Positions 1-4,907 of a stretch of DNA of 6,982 nt are shown here, piece after piece. Source of the DNA: an uncultured Verrucomicrobiota bacterium (GTDB taxonomy: Bacteria > Verrucomicrobiota > Verrucomicrobiia > Opitutales > Opitutaceae); the NCBI GenBank assembly GCA_903919625.1, contig CAIXIZ010000464.1, positions 1 through 6,982 of the forward strand, written 5' to 3'. The stretch's first letter is position 1, and the number at the start of each line of letters is the position of its first letter. The translations under genes and the position numbers were made by a program. The notes under the pieces are model-generated. The model had not been told where the DNA came from. It searched no databases and saw only the letters and a list, made by a program, of their open reading frames with translations.

Positions 1-60
1 CAGGGAGCCACCAATTTACGTTGTTTCCACTCTTTATCGGCCAGTTCTCGGGAATTTAAG

Positions 61-135
61 GCCGGCGTAGCTCAATGGTAGAGCACCTGTTTTGTAAACA
101 GGCGGTTGCGGGTTCGAATCCCATCGCCGGCTCCA
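61..135 (+). tRNA. tRNA-Thr (anticodon TGT)
   Basis: A full cloverleaf can be drawn. The acceptor stem is 61-67 with 125-131, the D stem 70-73 with 81-84, the anticodon stem 86-90 with 98-102, and the T arm 108-124 with the loop TTCGAAT. The anticodon TGT is at 93-95 in the loop TTTGTAA. The discriminator base is T132 and CCA is encoded at 133-135. The T stem has one C-A mismatch (109/123) and one G-T pair. It decodes ACA and related Thr codons. Confidence 0.97.
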
Positions 136-195
136 GTCTTTTGCTCTGTCAGTTGCGGTTCGGCCGGGGAGCCTGGCCCGCTGCGAGAAATTTTT

Positions 196-269
196 TGCCC
201 GATGGTGTAATGGTAGCACGAACGACTCTGACTCGTTCTGTCTAGGTTCGACTCCTAGTCGGGCAGCCA
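196..269 (+). tRNA. tRNA-Gln (anticodon CTG)
   Basis: The acceptor stem 196-202 pairs with 259-265. The anticodon stem AACGA/TCGTT (221-225/233-237) encloses the loop CTCTGAC with anticodon CTG at 228-230. The T stem CTAGG/CCTAG (242-246/254-258) encloses TTCGACT. The discriminator is G266 and CCA is encoded at 267-269. It lies 60 bp after tRNA-Thr and may share its transcript. It reads CAG codons. Confidence 0.96.
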
Positions 270-351
270 ATTTTAGGTGCGCGGGTTGCAGGGGAGCTTC
301 CGGGGTGGGGGAACACTTGCCTCCGGCCCTCTGGTTTGGTTCGATCCTGCC

Positions 352-663
352 ATGCTCATCGCTTGGACGACCCTGGCCACAGCCGAGGATGCAAACCGGC
401 TCGCTGCCGCCGCCATTGCGCGGGGGCTGGCCGTTTGCGTGCAAATCGAAGGTCCGGTGATTTCGCACTACCAATGGAAAGGCCGGGCGGAGCGGGCGAC
501 CGAGCACCGGCTCATGTTCAAATTTCTTCCCGGTCAGCAGCCGGCGCTCGAAGCCTGGCTGCATGCCACCCATCCGTATGCGACCCCGGAGTGGGTGGTG
601 GTACGGGCCGAACATGTGGGAGAAAAATACTTGTCGTGGGCGATGGCAAATGCTACACCTTGA
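352..663 (+). CDS. cutA: CutA-family divalent-cation tolerance protein
   Basis: A 103-residue protein, the usual length for CutA: small trimeric cytosolic proteins linked to copper and other divalent-cation tolerance, with no firmly proven reaction. Family features are visible. The start MLIAWTTLATAEDANRLA fits the first strand and helix. They continue with a single Cys at residue 29 (LAVCVQIEGP), the Y-x-W-x-G motif at 40-44 (YQWKG) and the HPYATPE motif at 74-80, close to the HPYxxPE hallmark. The frame is open further upstream, from 277. The ATG at 352 is chosen because homology begins there; no clear Shine-Dalgarno is seen. It follows the two tRNA genes, and the small basic protein gene starts 35 bp after it. 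Confidence 0.9.
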   Translation: MLIAWTTLATAEDANRLAAAAIARGLAVCVQIEGPVISHYQWKGRAERATEHRLMFKFLPGQQPALEAWLHATHPYATPEWVVVRAEHVGEKYLSWAMANATP

Positions 664-698
664 CCCTTTCGCACTCCGCTCAGCCCTTTTTTACAGCC

Positions 699-854
699 AT
701 GTCCCAACACAAAAGCCTCCAAGGCGTCTCCGGCCTCGTCGTGAAACGCAACGTCCTGAAACGCTTCGAGCGCGTCGCCATCCTCAAAAAGCGCGCGCAA
801 TGGAAGGAAGGCGACCGCGTGCAGGGTCTCCGCAAGACCAAGCCTGATGTCTGA
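699..854 (+). CDS. Small basic protein, Chlamydiae/Verrucomicrobia type
   Basis: A 51-residue, Lys/Arg-rich protein with the core KRNVLKRFERVAILKKR at 16-32, WKEGDRV at 35-41 and the end GLRKTKPDV. From memory this matches a tiny conserved protein family found in Chlamydiae and Verrucomicrobia (a TIGRFAM family, I believe TIGR04137, called simply 'small basic protein'). Its function is not established; the charge and size suggest RNA or ribosome binding, which is inference. The start at 699 gives the family's usual beginning MSQHKSLQG; the same frame stays open upstream to 336, but that part overlaps cutA and is an artefact. There are no membrane segments. It is the best taxonomic marker in the window. 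Confidence 0.85.
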   Translation: MSQHKSLQGVSGLVVKRNVLKRFERVAILKKRAQWKEGDRVQGLRKTKPDV

Positions 855-925
855 GCCGGCCGGGTCACTGACCGTCCCTCCGCATCCGTCTGATCCGGCG
901 GCCCTGCCCCCGAGACGCCCCTGCG

Positions 926-1609
926 ATGCACGCCCTGTTTGACCAGCTGATCGACTGGTACCGTGGCGCGCTGGAGAACGGCGGCTACCCGCTGATCGCG
1001 CTGCTGATGTTCGTCGAAAGCACGTTCATCCCGCTACCAAGCGAGCTGGTGATTCCGTTTGCCGCGCACTACGCCAGGGCCAGCGGACAGCTGAGTCTTC
1101 CGGGAATAGTAATTGCCGGTGCGCTCGGTTCCTGGGCGGGGGCGACGACGATGTATTGGGCCGCCCGCTGGGCCGGACGTCCGCTGGCCTTCAAATTCAG
1201 CGCTGCACTCATCGGTTGGGCGGCCTGGCTCGACCGCTGGCCCCTGGCCGGAAAATTTGCCCGGAGTTTGCTGGTCTCGCCGGAGAAAATCGAAAAGGCC
1301 GAACGCTGGGCCGCCCATTACGGCAGTTTTGGGATTTTCGCATCCCGGCTGCTGCCGGTGGTCCGGCATCTCATCGGCATCCCGGCGGGCATCGTCCGGA
1401 TGAGCTGGTGGAAATTTTCGCTCCATACCCTGCTCGGCTCCGCCCTCTGGTGCTCCGTGCTGGCCTGGGTGGGGGTGAAGGCGGGCGAAGACGAGCAGCT
1501 CATGAACGGCGAGCTGCACCGCATTGTCCTCTGGCTCGTCGGCGGACTGGTGGTGCTGGGGGCGATCTACTATGCCTTTGTGCACCGTCAGATGCAGGCG
1601 AGGAAGTAA
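926..1609 (+). CDS. DedA-family (VTT/SNARE-associated) integral membrane protein
   Basis: A 227-residue polytopic inner-membrane protein. DedA proteins are linked to lipid-carrier flipping, membrane homeostasis and envelope integrity; several are thought to recycle undecaprenyl phosphate or phosphatidylethanolamine. Visible family features are the re-entrant motif FVESTFIPLPSE at 29-40 (E31, P36, P38, E40) and the Gly-rich segment GALGSWAGATTMYWAARWAG at about 65-84. Further on are the signature FASRLLPVVRHLIGIPAG at 138-155, with its conserved Arg residues (R141, R147) and Pro, and hydrophobic helices near 164-186 and 199-218. The exact substrate cannot be told from sequence. The ATG at 926 is preceded by no good ribosome site. 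It lies 71 bp after the small basic protein gene and may be cotranscribed with it. Confidence 0.92.
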   Translation: MHALFDQLIDWYRGALENGGYPLIALLMFVESTFIPLPSELVIPFAAHYARASGQLSLPGIVIAGALGSWAGATTMYWAARWAGRPLAFKFSAALIGWAAWLDRWPLAGKFARSLLVSPEKIEKAERWAAHYGSFGIFASRLLPVVRHLIGIPAGIVRMSWWKFSLHTLLGSALWCSVLAWVGVKAGEDEQLMNGELHRIVLWLVGGLVVLGAIYYAFVHRQMQARK

Positions 1610-1716
1610 CGCCTGCAATCCGGTCAGTTTGGCCAGTCACAAGGGATTCCCGCTGTGAGCCAGGATGTCTTTGCACTCGACAGACCGTGCCGGTGCCGTG
1701 GATAGTGCGTTTTTAT

Positions 1717-1791
1717 GCGAGTGTAGCACAATGGATAGTGTAGTGGCCTCCGAAGCCATTGATCTGGGTTCGACTCCCGGCACTCGCACCA
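1717..1791 (+). tRNA. tRNA-Arg (anticodon CCG)
   Basis: The acceptor stem GCGAGTG (1717-1723) pairs with CACTCGC (1781-1787). The D stem is GCAC/GTGT. The anticodon stem GTGGC/GCCAT (1743-1747/1755-1759) encloses CTCCGAA, with anticodon CCG at 1750-1752. The T arm ends in CCCGG. The discriminator is A1788 and CCA is encoded at 1789-1791. It reads CGG. It stands alone, 107 bp after the DedA gene. Confidence 0.96.
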
Positions 1792-1904
1792 CTTACCCGC
1801 ACCTATGGGGACGAGTTTGATGCCGGTGTTTACTGCAAACTGCTTAAGAAAGGTGGCAAACCTCTCCTCGCTGTCTGCTTCTTGCGTTGTGGCTTGCCTC
1901 GTGG

Positions 1905-2046
1905 CATTTGCGTATCCGCACCGGCGAATGGGAGGGAAAGTCTGTAATAGCAGACTGGCACCCGGTGACCCGCTGGTGGACATCGCGCCGGCTGATCGCA
2001 TTAAGCGGGTGGGAAGCGACTCCACCGGGTGGATCTTGACATGCCT
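1905..2046 (+). promoter_or_regulatory. Structured leader element, copy A (cobalamin-riboswitch-like)
   Basis: The order of elements follows a cobalamin riboswitch. A 7-bp hairpin, CATTTGC/GCGAATG (1905-1911/1924-1930), is followed by GGGAA at 1934-1938. A P4-like hairpin, AGTCTG/CAGACT (1939-1944/1951-1956), then leads into GGCACCCGGTGACCCGCTG (1957-1975). ACCCGCT (1968-1974) can pair perfectly with AGCGGGT (2004-2010). A GTGGGAAG box lies at 2009-2016. The 3' end has GTGGA and GACATGCC (2037-2044), similar to the GACCTGCC half of a B12 box. Compared with the canonical pattern, the L5 segment lacks about four bases (no CCGCAAC) and the B12 box carries extra bases. It sits directly upstream of the PadR gene. 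The class is inferred; the repeat and the hairpins are seen. Confidence 0.5.
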
Positions 2047-2070
2047 AGATCATCTATGCATCGTACGGCC

Positions 2071-2403
2071 ATGATCAAAAAGGAACTGGTGGCGGCTTCG
2101 GCGGAAGCATTGGTGCTCTCCCTGCTCGCGAAGGGCGAAAGCTACGGCTACGCGATCATCCAGGAGGTGCGGGCACGTTCGGGCGACGAATTGCAATGGT
2201 CGGACGGAATGCTCTACCCGGTGTTGCACCGGATGGAGCGCAAGGGGCTGATCAAGTCGCGCTGGGGCGAGAGCGAAACCGGGCGGAAGCGAAAATACTA
2301 CTCGGTGAAGAAGGAAGGCCAGCGGATGCTGGCCCAGCACCGCGCGCAGTGGGCGGTGGTCCATGCCGTCCTCGCCGGGCTGTGCGAGCAATCACCGGCC
2401 TGA
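2071..2403 (+). CDS. PadR-family transcriptional regulator
   Basis: A 110-residue winged-helix protein. PadR repressors bind DNA as dimers and often control the membrane protein or transporter encoded next to them. Visible features are AEALVLSLLAKGESYGYAI at about 10-28 (helix 1 to the recognition region), the signature DGMLYPVLHRMERKGLI near 49-65 (recognition helix), the wing GRKRKYYSVKKEG near 75-87, and a short C-terminal helix typical of PadR subfamily 2. The frame is open from 2029 with further ATGs at 2041 and 2056. The ATG at 2071 is preferred because homologues begin with MIKKELVAAS-like sequence and because the two earliest candidates fall inside the leader element. The alternative start at 2041 has a weak GGTGGA seven bases ahead. 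The next gene starts 34 bp downstream. Confidence 0.9.
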   Translation: MIKKELVAASAEALVLSLLAKGESYGYAIIQEVRARSGDELQWSDGMLYPVLHRMERKGLIKSRWGESETGRKRKYYSVKKEGQRMLAQHRAQWAVVHAVLAGLCEQSPA

Positions 2404-2437
2404 CACGGACGAACCCTGGAACCGCCAAGACCACAAC

Positions 2438-2965
2438 ATGAATCCGCTCGATCAAAAGGTCACCGACTGGCGCAGCCAGCTTGCCAAGACTCTCCCCTTG
2501 CCTGACGAAACGGTCCGGGAGTTGGAGGATCACCTGCGCGAGCAGATCGCGGAGCTGATGCGAGAGGGGCTGCCGTTGGACGCGGCCTTTGACGTCGGTC
2601 TTCTGCGGTTGGGCGAAGCGAAGGAATTGGCGGGAGAGTTTTACCGGGCCCAACCGGGATGGTTTGGCATAGGGTGGATCAAGGACCGCGCCTCGCTGCT
2701 TCTCTTCGGCGTAGTTGTGGCGGGGTGCGCTTGGACCTTTTGGCATTACGCCGGCATCCTCTTGGGCAGGGATGCCTGGTCGCTCCTGCTCCTCTTTTAT
2801 ATCTTCATGCTTTGGAGTGATAACCGGCAGCTTCGGCGCAGGATCGAAATCCTGACAAGGGAGACGATTCAAAAATCGACCGCGAGGCAGGAAAAACGCA
2901 GCCGGCTTGGTTTCTTGCGATTGCTTAATGAACGGGCTGAGCACGGAGCAAAACTTGTAAAATAG
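2438..2965 (+). CDS. HAAS/permease-prefix-like membrane protein, PadR partner
   Basis: A 175-residue protein. Residues about 20-70 form a charged helical domain (VRELEDHLREQIAELM, then AFDVGLLRLGEAKELAGEF) that looks like the HAAS or 'permease prefix' domain found in proteins encoded next to PadR regulators. Two membrane segments follow, near 84-109 and 113-127, and then a basic cytoplasmic tail (QLRRRIEIL, QEKRSRL). There is no ABC-permease core, so this is the short stand-alone form. The start at 2438 is the first ATG after the PadR stop; the frame extends upstream into padR without a better start. The two genes almost certainly form an operon, with PadR controlling this protein. The function is unknown; signalling or stress sensing at the membrane is a guess. 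Confidence 0.78.
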   Translation: MNPLDQKVTDWRSQLAKTLPLPDETVRELEDHLREQIAELMREGLPLDAAFDVGLLRLGEAKELAGEFYRAQPGWFGIGWIKDRASLLLFGVVVAGCAWTFWHYAGILLGRDAWSLLLLFYIFMLWSDNRQLRRRIEILTRETIQKSTARQEKRSRLGFLRLLNERAEHGAKLVK

Positions 2966-2984
2966 GTTTATAGTTGGGAATCAT

Positions 2985-3130
2985 CCTATCCGTCCTATCC
3001 GCACCGGTGGAGAGGCGGAAAAGTCTGGAATTACAGACTGGCACCCGGTGACCCGCTGATGGGCAAACAACGTGCCAGCTGGCCGCAATTACTAGTGGGA
3101 AGGTGGTGACTCCATAGCGTGGCCTGTCCC
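2985..3130 (+). promoter_or_regulatory. Structured leader element, copy B (cobalamin-riboswitch-like)
   Basis: A second copy of the element at 1905-2046. TATCCGCACCGG (2996-3007) is identical to 1913-1924, and the next 14-base spacing is also conserved. The P4-like hairpin plus the following box (3022-3058) matches copy A at 34 of 37 positions, and all three changes lie in the hairpin loop. The upstream hairpin CCTATCC/GGAGAGG (2994-3000/3009-3015, one mismatch) has a different stem sequence from copy A but the same place. CCCGCT (3052-3057) pairs with AGTGGG (3094-3099) through one G-U. GCCAGCTGG, TGGGAAGGTGG and TGACTCC follow, and then AGCGTGGCCTGTCC, which resembles a B12 box missing three bases. 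It precedes a His-rich protein and a TonB receptor, the expected targets of B12 control. Confidence 0.58.
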
Positions 3131-3194
3131 ATATCCGTCAGGTCGCGCCCAACCCTGATTGGAAACTATCCAACAGTTCAAGCAGGACGGCCTA

Positions 3195-3209
3195 TCACCA
3201 ATCTGGTGA
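3195..3209 (+). repeat. Perfect inverted repeat TCACCA-ATC-TGGTGA
   Basis: Six-base perfect arms around a three-base loop, between leader copy B and the His-rich protein gene. It could be a small hairpin in the expression platform of the leader or an operator. No T-run follows, so it is not a normal terminator. TCACC is also complementary to GGTGA at 3047-3051 in the leader, so an alternative pairing is possible but unproven. Confidence 0.4.
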
Positions 3210-3250
3210 CCTTGACGACTCTGACATAATGAACCGGTTTGGTGCCTCCC

Positions 3251-3577
3251 GTGCAATTTTACTTCACCTCGCTCCGTGCGCGCCCGCGCCCATTGCTCCG
3301 CTGGACGGCGGTAGGGTGTGCTTTGCTGGTAGTGGTGCTCGGCCTGCTTGCCGCCAGTCCGCAACTGCATGAAATACTGCATCACGACGCCGGCCACGAG
3401 GATCATGAATGCGTGGTCACCACGTTTCTCCATGGGATTGAGGGTGCGGCTGCCGGTGTCCTGCTCGTCAGCATCGCATGGGGCGTGATCGGCTGCGTTC
3501 CGACGGACCCCATCCCGGTTTGGCTTCCGTTGCCGCGATTCTGGCTGCTGCCAGGCCGCGCCCCTCCGCAGGGCTGA
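3251..3577 (+). CDS. Small His-rich membrane-anchored protein, TonB-receptor neighbour
   Basis: About 108 residues. A basic N-terminus (SLRARPRPLLRW) leads into one strongly hydrophobic segment (VGCALLVVVLGLLAAS). Then comes the short metal-ligand-like stretch LHEILHHDAGHEDHEC, with five His, several acidic residues and a Cys. A second hydrophobic stretch (GAAAGVLLVSIAWGVIGC) and a Pro/Trp-rich end follow. I know of no assigned function. Similar small His-rich proteins precede TonB-dependent receptor genes in Opitutus relatives, as far as I recall, which suggests a metal or cobalamin link. No ATG fits; GTG at 3251 (MQFYFTS) is chosen, with TTG 3239 and GTG 3242 as alternatives. No Shine-Dalgarno is evident. 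The receptor gene starts about 100 bp downstream. Confidence 0.65.
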   Translation: MQFYFTSLRARPRPLLRWTAVGCALLVVVLGLLAASPQLHEILHHDAGHEDHECVVTTFLHGIEGAAAGVLLVSIAWGVIGCVPTDPIPVWLPLPRFWLLPGRAPPQG

Positions 3578-3679
3578 ACAAGCCTTCCATTCAAACCCGC
3601 CGGTGCGATCACCGGTGAGGTGTGCCTGTCCTCCACCCCTTCTGCCGTGGCGGAGCCATGTCCGCATGAGTAAATCACC

Positions 3680-4102
3680 ATGAAAAATTTCCCGTCCCAT
3701 TCTGCCCTGGCCCTTTTTCTCCTATTCAACAGCCTGGCTGGTGCCCAAACCGCCGCCACACCAAGTCCGTCAGTCCCTCCGTCAGGCGAAACCTTCACCC
3801 TTGATCCGGTGCTGGTGACCTCCCAGCTCGACCAGGCCCGGGCCGTCATTGCGCCCAGCCTGGGTGCCACGTCGTTTCGCATCGACCAGCAGCAAATCCT
3901 AAACCAACCGCTTGGCGCGGACGCGCCGTTCAACCAAGTGCTGCTGCGCGCGCCCGGCGTGGCGGCGGATTCCGCGGCCAACGGCGACCTGCACGTCCGG
4001 GGCGAGCACGCGAATCTGCAGTATCGCATCGACGATGTGCTGCTGCCGGAGGGCATCTGGAGGTCTCCTTTTACGACCTGTCCGACCACCTGTTGCGCGT
4101 GA
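3680..4102 (+). pseudogene. TonB-dependent receptor, N-terminal fragment (signal peptide and plug only)
   Basis: The reading frame begins with a clear signal peptide (MKNFPSHSALALFLLFNSLAGA, cleavage likely before QTAA). A short Pro/Ser linker and a TonB-box-like FTLDPVLVTS at about 39-48 follow. After that comes the first part of the plug domain, including NQVLLRAPGVAADS and HVRGEHANLQYRIDDVLLPEGI (to about residue 125). Sequence similarity then ends abruptly and 15 unrelated residues run to a stop. The rest of the plug and the whole beta-barrel (some 500-700 residues) are missing. TonB receptors import siderophores, cobalamin or other ligands through the outer membrane. A leader that looks B12-responsive suggests the intact ancestor was a BtuB-like transporter; the substrate is inferred. 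The deletion or recombination junction is near 4040-4060. The product cannot transport. Confidence 0.8.
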
Positions 4103-4266
4103 TGACCGTGCAGTTCGCGCCCCGTAACCTGATCTCGCGCTATCCTGGCCGGAGCGGGACCTATTCGCAAACGATTGAAAGACTGCCCATCGGCACGGCG
4201 CGCGTCGAGGTTCGCGCTCGTCAGGACGGGCTCAATGCCGCTCCCCCGGCTCAGCCGAGAACATGA
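4054..4266 (+). pseudogene. 3' remnant of an unidentified gene fused out of frame to the receptor fragment
   Basis: In the frame two bases on from the receptor frame, the sequence reads as an ordinary protein C-terminus: HLEVSFYDLSDHLLRVMTVQ, then FAPRNLISRYPGRSGTYSQT, then IERLPIGTARVEVRARQDG, ending at TGA 4264-4266. The alternation of hydrophobic and polar residues (ARVEVRAR) suggests a beta-sandwich edge, somewhat like the end of a fibronectin-type III domain, but I do not recognise the family. It has no plausible start of its own. Its stop overlaps the next ORF's start as ATGA, the usual arrangement inside an operon, which supports it being the tail of a formerly intact gene. It could also be a chance open frame in GC-rich DNA. 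Confidence 0.38.
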
Positions 4267-4526
4267 AAATCACCGGTGTTTTTCCCATCGCAGGCCAAGT
4301 CCATGTGCTGATGACGGACGAGGAATTTTCGTCGGATACCTGGCAGCGTGTCCGAAATCGGAAGAAACTCAGCATCGCCGACCAAGGCCGCGTGGTCGTG
4401 TTCGCCATTGATTCCCCCGAAGTCATTGTACTGGGCAGCAAGGAATTTATCTCATTTGTGGTGCCGGTCATCACTGACCGGGAGGTGCAGGATTTCATTG
4501 TCGGAAAAAGCATTGAATTTGGTTGA
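4263..4526 (+). CDS. Hypothetical 87-residue protein
   Basis: Not recognised. It is a soluble, beta-rich looking protein with no signal peptide or membrane helix: MKITGVFPIAGQVHVLMTDE, a basic helix-like centre (TWQRVRNRKKLS), then GRVVVFAIDSPEVIVLG and FISFVVPVITDREVQDFIVG. The amino-acid pattern is that of a real protein, not a shadow frame, and the ATG overlaps the preceding stop (ATGA), pointing to translational coupling with the now-truncated upstream gene. Its base composition is visibly less GC-rich than the flanking genes, so the locus may have been acquired. No neighbour hints at a function. A weak hairpin follows at 4581-4599. Confidence 0.55.
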   Translation: MKITGVFPIAGQVHVLMTDEEFSSDTWQRVRNRKKLSIADQGRVVVFAIDSPEVIVLGSKEFISFVVPVITDREVQDFIVGKSIEFG

Positions 4527-4907
4527 GGTATTGCTGCGCCTTCACCCACCGCCACCCACTCAATCCGGCAAATGAAACTGCCCTGCCGCCGCCGCAGGGA
4601 TCCGTTTTCGTAAACCCGGCCACTGAATTCATCGAAATGGGTTTGATCTGGGCACCAGGCTGGATCATTTTGCCTGGGCATGGCGGCCAACACTCCGGAA
4701 TCGCCTAAAATGGATTGCTGAATGAAAGCACCGAAGGATTGGGCGTACAACGAAGGTGGGCAACGAGCCGCGTTACCTGACCGTAAAGTGAATGCGTTGC
4801 CACAAAGTGCAAAGGCTATGAGTGTCCGCTGCAACTCGGCCTCGATCCCGGATAAATTCACACGATTCTTCGGAAAGGCATTGGATGCTTACCTTCCAGT
4901 GGGTGGG
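4527..4907. other. Gene-poor stretch between the convergent + and - strand genes
   Basis: About 380 bases with no convincing gene. Short open frames on both strands (for example 4722-4991 +, and a - strand frame across 4232-4861) show no protein-like pattern and conflict with better genes. Composition is lower in GC than the neighbouring genes. The only structure I see is a possible terminator hairpin at 4581-4599. No repeats, insertion-sequence ends or tRNA-like sequence were found. Confidence 0.6.
4581..4608 (+). terminator. Weak intrinsic-terminator-like hairpin
   Basis: CCCTGC (4581-4586) pairs with GCAGGG (4594-4599) around a seven-base GC-rich loop. TTTT follows at 4605-4608 after a five-base gap. 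The stem is strong but the T-run is short and offset. It would end the + strand transcript of the 87-residue ORF. Confidence 0.3.

Noticed and set aside
161..196. CGGG...CCCG hairpin and TTTTTT before tRNA-Gln as a terminator
   Set aside because: The stem is only four pairs, ten bases lie before the T-run, and the last T belongs to the tRNA acceptor stem.
34..615. Minus-strand open frame of 193 codons across the tRNA-Thr and tRNA-Gln genes
   Set aside because: It contains the well-known antisense-tRNA artefact WDSNPQPPVYKTGALPLSY and runs opposite tRNA genes and cutA.
1624..2025. Minus-strand open frame of 133 codons across tRNA-Arg and leader copy A
   Set aside because: The stretch CRESNPDQWLRRPLHYPL is simply antisense tRNA-Arg; the rest overlaps the structured leader and has no protein-like pattern.
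2036..2064. TTGACA at 2036-2041 as a -35 promoter box for padR
   Set aside because: No -10-like hexamer lies at the right distance, and the bases are part of the B12-box-like end of leader copy A (TTGACATGCC).
2252..2944. Minus-strand open frame of 230 codons opposite padR and the HAAS-like gene
   Set aside because: A shadow frame in GC-rich DNA; the + strand carries clear domain motifs there.
1913..3058. The repeated element read as CRISPR repeats or insertion-sequence ends
   Set aside because: Only two copies over 1 kb apart, in the same orientation, with no spacers, transposase gene or target-site duplication seen.
4232..4861. Minus-strand open frame of 209 codons opposite the 87-residue ORF and the gene-poor stretch
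   Set aside because: Its composition is irregular, it shows no recognisable motifs, and it conflicts with the better-supported + strand ORF.
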